A stretch of DNA of 64,000 nt from Actinoplanes auranticolor (GCF_018332655.1 NZ_BOQL01000026.1:310001-374000), one strand, 5' to 3'. Counted from the stretch's first letter, positions 7,324 to 15,504 are shown. Notes: generated from the letters alone by a model not told the origin. Numbers and translations: made by a program.

Positions 7324-8267
7324 CGCGCGACCTCCTTGTCGGTCAGGGTGAGGAAAACCTCGTCGAGGGTGGGCCGGCGCAGCACCAGGTCCTCCGGGGC
7401 GATGCCCAGTTGGTCGAGGGCCCGGACGATGTCGGCCAGGGCGACCACCCCGGCCCCGACCTCGAAGGTCACCCGGTGGGTGTCCGCGTCGGTCACCGCC
7501 GCCTCGCCCAGGGCTGCCGCCAGCCGCTGCGCCACCGCCTCCAGCGGCTCCGAGCGCGGCACGGTGACGGTCACCCGGTCGCCGCCGACCTGACGCTTGA
7601 GCTCGTCCGGCGTGCCGTCGGCGACCACCCGGCCGTGGTTCATCACCGAGATCCGCGCCGCCAGCTGGTCGGCCTCGTCGAGGTACTGGGTGGTGAGCAG
7701 GACCGTGGTGCCGCGGGCGGCGATCTCCCGCACGCTCTCCCAGACCTCGTTGCGGGCCCGGGGGTCCAGGCCGGTGGTGGGCTCGTCGAGGAACAGCACC
7801 GCGGGGGTGAGGATGAAGCCGGCGGCGAGATCGAGCCGGCGGCGCATCCCGCCGCTGTAGGTGGAGACCGCCCGTTCGGCCGCGCCGGTGAGGCCGAACG
7901 TGTCGAGCAGCTCGTCGGCGCGGGCCCGGGCGGCGGCGGTGGAGAGGCCGAAGAGCCGGCCGAACATGACCAGGTTCTGCCGGCCGCCGAGGATCTCGTC
8001 GACCGCGGCGTTCTGCCCGACCAGGCCGATCCGCCGCCGGACCTCGCGGGCCTGGGTCCGTACGTCGAAACCGGCGACCCTCGCGCTGCCGCCGTCGGTG
8101 CGGATGAGGGTCGCCAGGGCCTTCACCGCGGTCGTCTTGCCGGCGCCGTTGGGGCCGAGCAACCCGTGGATGACCCCGGGCGGCACGGTCAGGTCGAAGC
8201 CGTCGAGGGCCTGCAGATCGCCGTACCTCTTGCGTAGTCCGTCCGCTTCGAGAGCGTTGTCGGTCAC
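7320..8267 (-). CDS. ABC exporter ATPase (DrrA-like)
   Basis: A 315-residue ATPase. Walker A GPNGAGKT is at about residue 40, signature YSGGMRRR, Walker B LFLDEPTTGLD, and a C-terminal DrrA extension ending in the RRPTLDEVFLTLT motif. The GTG at 8267 is preferred because AGGAG lies 6 bases upstream and the protein then starts at the usual place; longer readings add 25 unconserved residues. It powers export through the coupled permease. The cargo is probably a hydrophobic toxic compound (family inference). Confidence 0.92.
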   Translation of the reverse strand: MTDNALEADGLRKRYGDLQALDGFDLTVPPGVIHGLLGPNGAGKTTAVKALATLIRTDGGSARVAGFDVRTQAREVRRRIGLVGQNAAVDEILGGRQNLVMFGRLFGLSTAAARARADELLDTFGLTGAAERAVSTYSGGMRRRLDLAAGFILTPAVLFLDEPTTGLDPRARNEVWESVREIAARGTTVLLTTQYLDEADQLAARISVMNHGRVVADGTPDELKRQVGGDRVTVTVPRSEPLEAVAQRLAAALGEAAVTDADTHRVTFEVGAGVVALADIVRALDQLGIAPEDLVLRRPTLDEVFLTLTDKEVAR

Positions 8268-8280
8268 CGTAGCTCCTAAC

Positions 8281-8336
8281 TCCGTATGCCTTACGGAAAT
8301 TGCGCCGGCAACACCGTACACCCCACGGGGTAATCT
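8281..8336. promoter_or_regulatory. TetR operators and divergent promoters
   Basis: Two inverted repeats lie between the exporter and tetR: TCCGTA-TGCCT-TACGGA (8281-8297) and ACCCC-AC-GGGGT (8320-8331). TAATCT (8331-8336) is a -10 element ending 6 bases before the tetR ATG. The first dyad sits next to the exporter ribosome binding site and the second overlaps the tetR promoter, giving a simple switch for both directions. Confidence 0.7.
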
Positions 8337-8342
8337 GCGCAC

Positions 8343-9089
8343 ATGGAGAGTCAGGACATCGACCGCACGCTCGAGCTGCTGTGGCGGCGCACGCTAGGGA
8401 CCCCGCAGGGCACCCGGGGCCCCAAGCAGCGGGTGAGCGTGGACGAGGTGGTGCGCGCGGCGATCGCGGTGGCCGACGAGGAAGGGCTGCCCGCCTTCTC
8501 GATGCGCAAGGTCGCCGACCGGCTCGGGCTCAAGCTGATGTCGATCTACACCTACGTCCCCGGCCGCTCCGAGCTGATCGGCCTGATGGTCGACGAGGTG
8601 GCCGGCGAGCGGGAGCTGCCGCCGCACGAGGGCCCGCTGCGGCAGCGGATGACCGCGGTCGCCCAGCAGATCTGGGACGAGTTCCACCGGCATCCGTGGC
8701 TGCTGCAGGTGGAGAACAGCCGCCCGTGGATCGGCCCGAACGTCTCGGACCGCTACGAGTGGCAGCTCGCGGCCATCGAGGGCGCCGGTTTCACCGACCT
8801 GGAGATGGATCAGGTGATCACCCTGCTGGCCAGCTTCACGGCCGGGGCGGCGCGGTCCTCGGTCGACACCCGGCGCACCGCCGAGCAGTCCGGCATCTCC
8901 GACGCCGAGTGGTGGGCGGTCAACGTGCCGGTCCTCGAGCGGGTGATGCCCGCCGGCGCCTACCCGATCTCCGGCCGGGTCGGGCAGGCCGCCGGGGAGG
9001 AGTACAACGCGGTCGGCGACCCCGAGCGGTCGTTCCGCTTCGGCCTCGACCGCATCCTTGACGGGCTGGAGCGTCTGCTCGACCGCTGA
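8343..9089 (+). CDS. TetR/AcrR-family regulator of the adjacent exporter
   Basis: A 248-residue regulator. Its N-terminal HTH runs from about residue 30 to 75 (VDEVVRAAIAVADEEG, then MRKVADRLGLKLMSIYTYV), followed by an all-helical ligand domain of the tetracycline-repressor type. It lies divergent from the DrrAB-like genes with palindromes in the gap, the standard layout for a repressor released by the exporter's substrate. The gene is probably leaderless (TAATCT ends at 8336, ATG at 8343). Confidence 0.9.
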   Translation: MESQDIDRTLELLWRRTLGTPQGTRGPKQRVSVDEVVRAAIAVADEEGLPAFSMRKVADRLGLKLMSIYTYVPGRSELIGLMVDEVAGERELPPHEGPLRQRMTAVAQQIWDEFHRHPWLLQVENSRPWIGPNVSDRYEWQLAAIEGAGFTDLEMDQVITLLASFTAGAARSSVDTRRTAEQSGISDAEWWAVNVPVLERVMPAGAYPISGRVGQAAGEEYNAVGDPERSFRFGLDRILDGLERLLDR

Positions 9090-9127
9090 GCGGGGCGGCC
9101 CGGGGAAGCCGGGCATAATCGCCTCTC

Positions 9128-10312
9128 ATGAGCGACGCCCTGATCGACAGCCTCACGGCGGCCGTCGCCGCCCGGCCCGACGATGTCGCGCTGCGGCTGC
9201 ACCTGGCCGAGCTGCTGGCCGGGGCCGGGCGCGCCGGCGAGGCGATCGGGCACGCCGCCCAGGTGCTGGCCCGGGACCCCGGCAACGAGGCTGCGCGGCG
9301 GGTGATGGCGGCCGCTCTTCCGGGTGAAGCGCCGGCGGCCCCGTCGCGCCCCGGCGTCGACTGGGACGCCCTGGAGAGCGAGTTCGAGGGCGTCGTCCCG
9401 CCCCGGTTCGCGCCGGCCGGTGCCGGCGACGACGCGTTCGAGGTCGAACGGGCCGCGGTCACCCTGGCCGACGTCGGCGGCATGGACGAGGTGAAGCAGC
9501 GCCTCGAGCTGGCCTTCCTCGCTCCGCTGCGCAACCCGCAGCTGCGCACTCTGTTCGGCAAGAGCCTGCGCGGCGGCCTGCTGCTGTACGGCCCACCCGG
9601 TTGCGGCAAGACGTTCCTGGCCCGGGCCGTCGCGGGGGAGATAGGCGCCGCGTTCATCTCCCTGTCGATCGTCGACGTGCTGCAGATGTGGATCGGCAGC
9701 TCGGAACGCAACCTGCACGACCTGTTCGAGTCCGCCCGGTCGCACGCGCCCTGCGTGCTGTTCCTCGACGAGATCGATGCGCTGGGCCACAAGCGCAGCC
9801 AGCTCAGCTCCTCGGCGATGCGGACCCTGGTCAACCAGCTGCTCACCGAGCTGGACGGGGTGGGCGGCGGCAACGAAGGGGTGTTCGTGCTGGCCGCGAC
9901 CAACGCTCCCTGGGACATCGACGCGGCGCTGCGCCGGCCCGGCCGCCTGGACCGCACGGTCCTGGTGCTGCCGCCGGACGCGACCGCCCGCGCCGCCATC
10001 CTGGAGTACCACCTGCGGGACCGGCCGGTCGCCGGCATCGACCTGCGCGCGCTGGCCGCCGCCACCGAGCACTTCTCCGGCGCCGACCTGGCCCACGTGT
10101 GCGAGACCGCCGCCGAGTTCGCATTGCGCGACGCCATCGCCACCGGCGAGGTCCGGATGATCTCGCAGCAGGACATGACGGCGGCTGTGCGCGACGTGCG
10201 GCCGTCCACGGACGCCTGGTTCGCCACGGCCCGCAGCGTGGTCATGTTCGGCAACGCGAGCGGCGAGTACGACGACCTGGCCGCGTACCTTCGCAAGCGC
10301 AAGCTGCTGTGA
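9128..10312 (+). CDS. TPR-AAA ATPase (CDC48/FtsH-like)
   Basis: A 394-residue protein. Residues 1-65 form about two TPR-like helical hairpins, followed by a linker and one AAA+ domain. Walker A GPPGCGKT is at about residue 155, Walker B LFLDEIDA near 211, and a second region of homology ATNAPWDIDAALRRPGRLD carries the arginine finger. It resembles the D2 ring of CDC48 but has one ring and no protease domain. It begins a coupled three-gene unit with a TPR membrane protein and a YibE/F protein, so a membrane remodelling or protein-unfolding role is plausible. The substrate is unknown. CATAAT (9114-9119) lies 8 bases before the ATG. Confidence 0.85.
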   Translation: MSDALIDSLTAAVAARPDDVALRLHLAELLAGAGRAGEAIGHAAQVLARDPGNEAARRVMAAALPGEAPAAPSRPGVDWDALESEFEGVVPPRFAPAGAGDDAFEVERAAVTLADVGGMDEVKQRLELAFLAPLRNPQLRTLFGKSLRGGLLLYGPPGCGKTFLARAVAGEIGAAFISLSIVDVLQMWIGSSERNLHDLFESARSHAPCVLFLDEIDALGHKRSQLSSSAMRTLVNQLLTELDGVGGGNEGVFVLAATNAPWDIDAALRRPGRLDRTVLVLPPDATARAAILEYHLRDRPVAGIDLRALAAATEHFSGADLAHVCETAAEFALRDAIATGEVRMISQQDMTAAVRDVRPSTDAWFATARSVVMFGNASGEYDDLAAYLRKRKLL

Positions 10313-11490
10313 GCGGCGACGACGCGTACCGCCAGGCCCGGCAGCTGGCCGAGGTGGGCCGGCACGCGGACGCCGAGGCCCGGTTGCGCGCGGCGCTGGC
10401 CGTCGGGCCGGCCGATGCCGGCCTGCTCACCCTGCTCGGTTACGTGCTGCGTCAGCAGCGCGACTACGTGGCCGCGCTGGCGGCCTGCGACGCGGCGGTG
10501 GCCGCCGCTCCCGGGCTGGCCGGCGCGCACGCCGAACGCGCGGAGTCCCTGATCGCCCTGATCCGTGACCAGGACGCGGTCGCCGCGGCCGGTGAGGCGG
10601 TCCGGCTGACTCCGCACGAGCCGGCCGGGCACCTGGTGCTGGCCCGGGCGCTGGCCGCCGGCCGCCGTTTCGCCGAGGCCCGCGCCTCGGCCCGGCACGG
10701 CCTGGCGCTGGCCCCGCGGTCGGTCGAGGGCCTGCTGACCCTGGCCGACGTGGAACGCGACGCGGGCAACCGGGACGCGGCCGAGGAGGCGGCCCGGGCG
10801 GCGCTGGCGATCGAGCCCGCCAACGCCTACGGCCGCTGGCTGCTGGCCATGCTCGACGCCGAGCGGCTGCGGGTCGGCCGCTCGCTGCGCGCTCTGCACG
10901 ACGTGGCCCGGGAGAACCCGGCCCGCCCGGACGTCATCTCGATGACCTGGCCGATCCGCAGCCTGCTCAGCGCGCTGCGCCGCTGGTTCGCGGCCGCGGT
11001 CCTGCTGGTCGTGGCGGGCACGCTCGCGGCGGCCTGGTGGCCACCGGCCGCGCTCGGCAGCCGCATCCTGGCGGCCCTGTTCGCCACGGTCGTGGCCGGC
11101 TTCGCCCTGCGGGTGCTGATTCCCGCGGGCCGCCTGCCGTGGCGCTGCCTGCGACTGGTGCCCGGGCTGCTGCGCCGGGCTGCCCGCGCCGCGATGGTCA
11201 CCGTGGGCGTCATGGTCGCGCTGCTGCTGGCGTACGCCGTGACGGGCCACCGGTGGCCGGCCGTGCTCGCCCTCGCGGCGGTGCCGGTGCTGTGGGGCCT
11301 GGGCCTGGCCGAGCTGCTCGGTGCCCGGCTGGACGACCCCGGTTTCCTGCACGCCCTCAAAGCGCTGGGCCGCGACTTCCGCGACTGGGGCGGCGACCTG
11401 GTCCGGTGGTGGCAGGAGACGAAGCGCGAACTGCGCGAGACCTGGAACGACGACAACCCGCTGCCCCCGCGTCCCGGCTCGTCGCGATGA
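10309..11490 (+). CDS. Tetratricopeptide-repeat membrane protein
   Basis: A 393-residue protein. About six TPR-like helix pairs fill residues 1-200, with recurring alanine-rich A...Y...L..A/P patterns. Then come about four transmembrane segments (residues 225-345) and a charged cytoplasmic tail rich in W, R and E. The GTG at 10309 overlaps the AAA gene stop (GTGA), and its own stop overlaps the next ATG. It looks like the membrane anchor or adaptor for the AAA ATPase (inference). No enzymatic motif is visible. Confidence 0.8.
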   Translation: MSGDDAYRQARQLAEVGRHADAEARLRAALAVGPADAGLLTLLGYVLRQQRDYVAALAACDAAVAAAPGLAGAHAERAESLIALIRDQDAVAAAGEAVRLTPHEPAGHLVLARALAAGRRFAEARASARHGLALAPRSVEGLLTLADVERDAGNRDAAEEAARAALAIEPANAYGRWLLAMLDAERLRVGRSLRALHDVARENPARPDVISMTWPIRSLLSALRRWFAAAVLLVVAGTLAAAWWPPAALGSRILAALFATVVAGFALRVLIPAGRLPWRCLRLVPGLLRRAARAAMVTVGVMVALLLAYAVTGHRWPAVLALAAVPVLWGLGLAELLGARLDDPGFLHALKALGRDFRDWGGDLVRWWQETKRELRETWNDDNPLPPRPGSSR

Positions 11491-12674
11491 GCCACCAGCA
11501 CAGCCACGGCCCGCCGCCGGCCGCGTCCCGGCGCACCCGGCGCATCGTCACCGCGGTGCTGGTGCCGGCCGCCCTGGCCACCCTGGTGGCGCTGATCCTG
11601 CTCTGGCCCGGCAACGTGCGCACCGACCCGGCCGCGGGCGGGGGCCAGCGGGCCCTCGGCACGGTGACGGCCGTCGCCGAGCAGGTCTGTCCGGCCGGTG
11701 CCCCGCAGCAACGTTGCGGCTCCGCCACGGTCCGGGTCACCGAGGGGCCCGGCGCGGGTGCCGATCAGGCGGTCGACCTCCCGCAGGGCCCCGGCACGAG
11801 CGCCCTGCACGTCGGCGACGGCGTGGTCCTGCTCTACTTCCCGGACGCGGTTCCCGGCGGGCGGGCGTACTCGGTGGTGGACCGGCAGCGCTCGACCCCG
11901 ATGATCTGGCTGGTCGCGGTGGCCGTGGCGGTGATCCTGGCGTTCGGCCGACGGCGGGGGCTGGCGTCGCTGGCCGGCCTGGCGGTGAGCTTCGCACTGC
12001 TGCTGCTCTTCGTGATCCCGGCCATTCTCGCCGGCTCACCGCCGCTGCTGATCGCGGTGGTGGGCGCCTCGGCCATCATGTTCGCGGCGCTGTATCTGAC
12101 CCACGGCGTCAACGTGCACACCTCGGTGGCGGTGGCCGGCACGCTGGCCAGCCTGGTGCTCACCGGTGTGCTCGGTGCGGTGTTCACCTCGCTGATGCAG
12201 CTGAGCGGGCTGGGCGGCGACGACAGCTCGGCCCTGGCGGTCACCCGGACCAGCCTGGACCTGCGCGGCCTGCTGCTGGCCGGCATCGTCATCGGTGCCC
12301 TCGGAGTGCTGGACGACGTGACGGTGACCCAGGCCGTGACGGTGGCCGAGATGAGCCCCGGCGCGACGAGCCGGTGGGAGCTGTACCGCGCGGCGATCCG
12401 GGTCGGCCGCGCGCACGTGGCGTCGGCGGTCAACACGATCGTGCTGGCGTACGCGGGGGCCTCGTTGCCCCTGCTGTTGCTCATCGCGGCCTCCAGCGAG
12501 CCCGTCACGGACCTGTTGACCAGCGAGTACCTGGCCCAGGAGATCCTGCGCAGCGCGGTCGGCACGATCGGCCTGGTCGCCTCGGTCCCGATCACGACGG
12601 CGCTGGCCGCCCTGGTGGCCGACCTGGGCCCGGCCACGCCGGTGATCGCCGGCCGGCACGCCCGGCGGGCCTGA
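11487..12674 (+). CDS. YibE/F-family multi-pass membrane protein
   Basis: A 395-residue protein with a histidine-rich start, one N-terminal transmembrane helix, and an extracytoplasmic beta-type domain (about residues 45-130) containing two cysteines. Seven or so further helices carry the YibE/F hallmarks LDDVTVTQAV and the LTHGVNVHTSVA region. The function of the family is not established; a transport role has been suggested. The ATGA overlap with the TPR gene and a terminator right after the stop define the end of the operon. Confidence 0.85.
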   Translation: MSHQHSHGPPPAASRRTRRIVTAVLVPAALATLVALILLWPGNVRTDPAAGGGQRALGTVTAVAEQVCPAGAPQQRCGSATVRVTEGPGAGADQAVDLPQGPGTSALHVGDGVVLLYFPDAVPGGRAYSVVDRQRSTPMIWLVAVAVAVILAFGRRRGLASLAGLAVSFALLLLFVIPAILAGSPPLLIAVVGASAIMFAALYLTHGVNVHTSVAVAGTLASLVLTGVLGAVFTSLMQLSGLGGDDSSALAVTRTSLDLRGLLLAGIVIGALGVLDDVTVTQAVTVAEMSPGATSRWELYRAAIRVGRAHVASAVNTIVLAYAGASLPLLLLIAASSEPVTDLLTSEYLAQEILRSAVGTIGLVASVPITTALAALVADLGPATPVIAGRHARRA

Positions 12675-12700
12675 GGGCGGCGGGCCGGGGCCCGCCGCCC
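12675..12700. terminator. Bidirectional terminator hairpin
   Basis: A perfect 11-bp stem, GGGCGGCGGGC (12675-12685) with GCCCGCCGCCC (12690-12700), has a 4-base loop. It lies between the convergent YibE/F and SCO5389 genes. Confidence 0.8.
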
Positions 12701-12715
12701 GCGATCGGCCGGTCC

Positions 12716-13108
12716 TCAGCAGTTGCGCAGTTCCGGGGACTGGTTGAGCAGCTGGCCGCGCGGGGAGACGAAGGCCCGGTAGCGGTCGCCGCCCACCGCG
12801 CCGGGGCGGAAGGCCGCCACCCGGTGGCAGTTCTGGAAGGCGAGCTTGGCGCCGAAGTGACGCTCCAGCCCGCCCCGGATCGCGTCACTGGCCAGGGCCC
12901 GCAGGAGCTCACCGCGCTGCTGCCCGGACGGCGGCGGGATCTCGTGGTCGGCGAACTCGCCACCGGTGGTCTCCAGCTCGGTCACGACCTGGCTGATCAC
13001 CTCCCAGGCGTACGGCAGCGACGTGCGGACACAGTCGACGAACTCGGCGTCCGGGACCTCGCCACGCTCGGCGACGGAGAGCAGCTCGGGGGAGACGGTG
13101 AGAGACAT
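12716..13108 (-). CDS. SCO5389-family conserved actinobacterial protein
   Basis: A 130-residue soluble protein recognisable from EFVDCVRTSLPYAWE (about residues 22-36), LRALASDAIRG, HFGAKLAFQNCHRVA and the C-terminal RGQLLNQSPELRNC. The family is widespread in actinobacteria and has no known function. It is monocistronic here. A possible Zur-like motif lies 59-73 bp upstream of its start. Confidence 0.78.
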   Translation of the reverse strand: MSLTVSPELLSVAERGEVPDAEFVDCVRTSLPYAWEVISQVVTELETTGGEFADHEIPPPSGQQRGELLRALASDAIRGGLERHFGAKLAFQNCHRVAAFRPGAVGGDRYRAFVSPRGQLLNQSPELRNC

Positions 13109-13166
13109 GCGGATCCTTCCGGCAAGACGGCGTGCCGGCGGAGTACCGGCGACGGGTCCATCTTGT

Positions 13167-13181
13167 TGGCAACGGTTTTCA
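13167..13181 (-). promoter_or_regulatory. Possible Zur-like box upstream of the SCO5389-family gene
   Basis: On the minus strand the 15-mer TGAAAACCGTTGCCA matches 11 of 15 positions of the actinobacterial Zur consensus TGAAAATNATTTTCA. It is one of the few AT-rich patches locally. The match is only partial, so this is a candidate site. Confidence 0.3.
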
Positions 13182-13204
13182 TTGTAAAGAAAGCCGCGCC
13201 GGTG

Positions 13205-13294
13205 TCACCCGATCGTCAGCTCGCTGATCACGGCGTCGCGCAGTACGCCGCCGGTGGTCGGGGTGACGCTGAGCCTGATCGGCCGGCCGGTCGA
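13205..13294 (-). pseudogene. C-terminal fragment of an unrecognised gene
   Basis: In one minus-strand frame this 30-codon stretch has almost complete G/C at third positions. It reads as a plausible beta-rich protein end (TPTTGGVLRDAVISELTIG, then stop at 13205-13207). The frame is closed on its 5' side by a TGA at 13295-13297, so only a remnant remains. No family is assigned. Confidence 0.3.
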
Positions 13295-13347
13295 TCAGCG
13301 GGATCCCGGCCTGTCCGTGCGGACCCGGGAGGCCGCCCTGCGGGTGA

Positions 13348-13500
13348 TCCTGCGCACCGGCCGACGTCTCCCGGGCCGGTGCCGCCGTCACGCTGCGGGC
13401 CGCACTGGCGGCCGACCGGACGGGGTTGACCGCGGGCGAGGCCGCATTGTTGGGTGAGCTTCTCGACCGCCTCACCGCCGGATCGGAGCCCGCCCGGTGA
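13348..13500 (+). pseudogene. Possible MarR C-terminal remnant
   Basis: An open 50-codon stretch with coding-like codon use ends LTAGEAALLGELLDRLTAG, then stop. This resembles the last helix of MarR regulators (LTAAERAALLxLLDRL). It has no start or HTH and is preceded by an in-frame TGA at 13345-13347. Its stop overlaps the GTG of the phosphatase fusion (GTGA), as if the two were once coupled. Bases 13109-13347, other than the candidates above, show nothing I can support. Confidence 0.35.
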
Positions 13501-14804
13501 TCCTCGACTGGCCCGCCTGCCGCAACGCCCGCGACCTGGGGGGCCTGCCCACCCAGGACGGCGGCCGGATCCGCGGCGGCGCGCTGCTGCGCTCCGACCA
13601 CCACGGCGCGATGACCCCGGCCGACGTCGCCGCCGTCCGCGCGGCCGGGATCTCGCGGATCCTGGATCTGCGCCGCCCCGCGGAGCTCGCCGAGCATCCG
13701 AGCCCGTTCGCCGGCGACCCGGTCTACCTTCACGTCTCGCTGCTGAGGGACGTGACCCACTACGAGTATCCGGCGGACTCGTACGGGCCGATGCTCGATC
13801 ACAACAAGGAGCGCATGGCAGCCGCTTTCCGGGCCATCGCCGAGGCGCCCCCGGGCGGCGTGCTCGTGCACTGCCGCGGCGGCCGGGACCGGACGGGCAC
13901 CCTGGTCGCCCTCGCGCTCACCGTCGCCGGGGTCGGCCCGGAAGTGGTGGCCGAAGACTACGCGCTCTCCGAGGACTGCCCGGCGGCCACGATGATCAAC
14001 ACTCTGGTGCACGCCGAGCAGGTCTACGGCGGCGTGGAGAACTACCTGCGCGGCATCGGCGTCCAGCAACGCCACCTCGACGCGGTCCGCGAGCGCCTCC
14101 GCGAGCCCGCCTTCCTGACCGGCACCCGCACCGGCTGGGACACCATCGCGCAGTGGTACACCGAGCGGTTCCGCGACGAGCTGGCCGCCAAGATCTGGGA
14201 CCGGGCCCTGCTGACCGGCTTCGCCGAGCTGGTCGGCGCGGTGCCCGGCCCGGTCGTCGACGTCGGCTCCGGCCCCGGCGTCACGACCGCGTACCTGCAC
14301 GGTCTGGGCCTCGACGTCACCGGCGTCGACCTGTCGCCGGAGATGGTGGCCGTCGCCCGCCGCGACCACCCCGGGATCGGCTTCCGGGTCGGCTCCATGA
14401 CGGAGCTGGCGGTGCCCGACGCGTCCCTGGCCGGGCTGGTGGCCTGGTATTCGATCATCAACGTGCCGGACGAGGCCCTGCCGGCGGTGTTCGCCGAGTT
14501 CCACCGGGTGCTGGCGCCCGGCGCGCCGGTGATCATGGCGTTCCAGACCGGTGACGAGATCCTGGTCCGCGAGGGCATCGCTTTCCACCGCCGCCGACCC
14601 GAAGCTGTCGCCGCGCTGCTCGCGGACGCCGGGCTGGAGCTGGTGCTGCGCACGGTCCGCGAGCCCGCCGAGCACCCGGGCCTGACCGAGTCGGTGTCGC
14701 AGGCGTACCTGGTGGCCCGCCGGCCGTCAGGGAGTCAGCCCGGCCGGTCCGGCCGGGACCCCGCGTTCAGGACGACGACGTCCACTGCACCGACAGACCG
14801 GTAG
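13497..14804 (+). CDS. Fusion of tyrosine-type protein phosphatase and SAM methyltransferase
   Basis: A 435-residue two-domain protein. Residues 1-205 are a Y-phosphatase2-type domain (start CRNARDLGG, later RSDHH) with P-loop HCRGGRDRT at 125-133; Cys126 is the nucleophile and Arg132 binds phosphate. Residues 215-410 are a class I methyltransferase with motif I VVDVGSGPG (about 253-261), then VTGVDLSPEMV and the post-I region. The join falls where free-standing methyltransferases normally start (DTIAQWYTERFRDEL). The last 25 residues are low in structure and overlap the convergent GntR gene by 38 bases. Substrates are unknown. Confidence 0.85.
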   Translation: MILDWPACRNARDLGGLPTQDGGRIRGGALLRSDHHGAMTPADVAAVRAAGISRILDLRRPAELAEHPSPFAGDPVYLHVSLLRDVTHYEYPADSYGPMLDHNKERMAAAFRAIAEAPPGGVLVHCRGGRDRTGTLVALALTVAGVGPEVVAEDYALSEDCPAATMINTLVHAEQVYGGVENYLRGIGVQQRHLDAVRERLREPAFLTGTRTGWDTIAQWYTERFRDELAAKIWDRALLTGFAELVGAVPGPVVDVGSGPGVTTAYLHGLGLDVTGVDLSPEMVAVARRDHPGIGFRVGSMTELAVPDASLAGLVAWYSIINVPDEALPAVFAEFHRVLAPGAPVIMAFQTGDEILVREGIAFHRRRPEAVAALLADAGLELVLRTVREPAEHPGLTESVSQAYLVARRPSGSQPGRSGRDPAFRTTTSTAPTDR

Positions 14805-15504
14805 CCGCGCGTTCGGTGCGGACCTCCATCACCGTGCCCAGGATCGTCGCCCGGTCCACCACGATCGGCTGGTCGTCGAGGCCGTAGGTGACCCGGTCGG
14901 AGACGAACACCGGCGTGCCCGCCGCCTGGCGCAGCAGCTCCGCGACCGGCCCGGCGAGCACCTCCGGGCGCAGCACCTCCGAGGCCCGGTGCACCACCAC
15001 CCCGTGCTCGGCGATCGCCGCATAGAGGGAGGTGTCGCTGAGGTCGGCGGTGCGCAGCTCGGCGCCGACCGGCGGACGCACCCAGGACAGCTGGTGCACC
15101 GCGGGCCGCCCGGCCAGCAGCCGCAGGCGTTCCAGGCGCAGGGCCCGGGCCGGGCCCAGGTGCGCCGCGACCCAGGCCGGCGGGCGGTGCATGCTCTGGC
15201 CGAGGATCTCGGTGCTGACCGTACGGCCCTGAGCCCGCAGATCCTCGGCCAGCCCGCGCAGCGAGTCCAGCCGGTAGGTGGCCTTCGGCGACGCGACGAA
15301 CGTGCCCCGCCCCGGCTGCTGGGAGAGCAGCCCGTCGTCCTCCAGCTGCCGCAGCGCCTGCCGGAGGGTCACCAGCGTCACCCCGTACGCGGCGCTGAGC
15401 TCCTTCTGCGGGGGCAGCGCCGAGCCCGGCGGCAGGTCGCCACCGCGGATCTTCGCGGTCAGGTCAGCCGCGATGACCTGATATTTCGGCGTGCGGCGTT
15501 CCAG
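14767..15504 (-). CDS. GntR/HutC-family regulator overlapping trpA
   Basis: A 245-residue regulator with a GntR winged helix (about residues 6-75: KYQVIAADLTAKI, then LRQALRQLEDDGLL and GRGTF) and a UTRA-type ligand domain. An ATG/GTG-only reading would start at 15381 and cut through the HTH. The intact HTH runs back to a CTG at 15504, the best-placed start (ERRTPKYQ follows it), inside the last 41 bases of trpA. CTG starts are rare, so the exact start is uncertain. It is probably co-transcribed with trpBA and binds the AGTT..AACT palindromes upstream of trpB. Confidence 0.78.
   Translation of the reverse strand: MERRTPKYQVIAADLTAKIRGGDLPPGSALPPQKELSAAYGVTLVTLRQALRQLEDDGLLSQQPGRGTFVASPKATYRLDSLRGLAEDLRAQGRTVSTEILGQSMHRPPAWVAAHLGPARALRLERLRLLAGRPAVHQLSWVRPPVGAELRTADLSDTSLYAAIAEHGVVVHRASEVLRPEVLAGPVAELLRQAAGTPVFVSDRVTYGLDDQPIVVDRATILGTVMEVRTERAATGLSVQWTSSS

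Noticed and set aside
8920..11352. 810-residue minus-strand open frame across tetR and the TPR-AAA genes
   Set aside because: It has low-complexity R/Q/A-rich text, while the plus strand carries motifs for TetR, Walker A/B and TPRs over the same bases.
11321..13429. 702-residue plus-strand frame through the YibE/F gene and beyond
   Set aside because: It is out of frame with the recognisable YibE/F protein, crosses a perfect terminator and an oppositely directed gene, and has no family resemblance.
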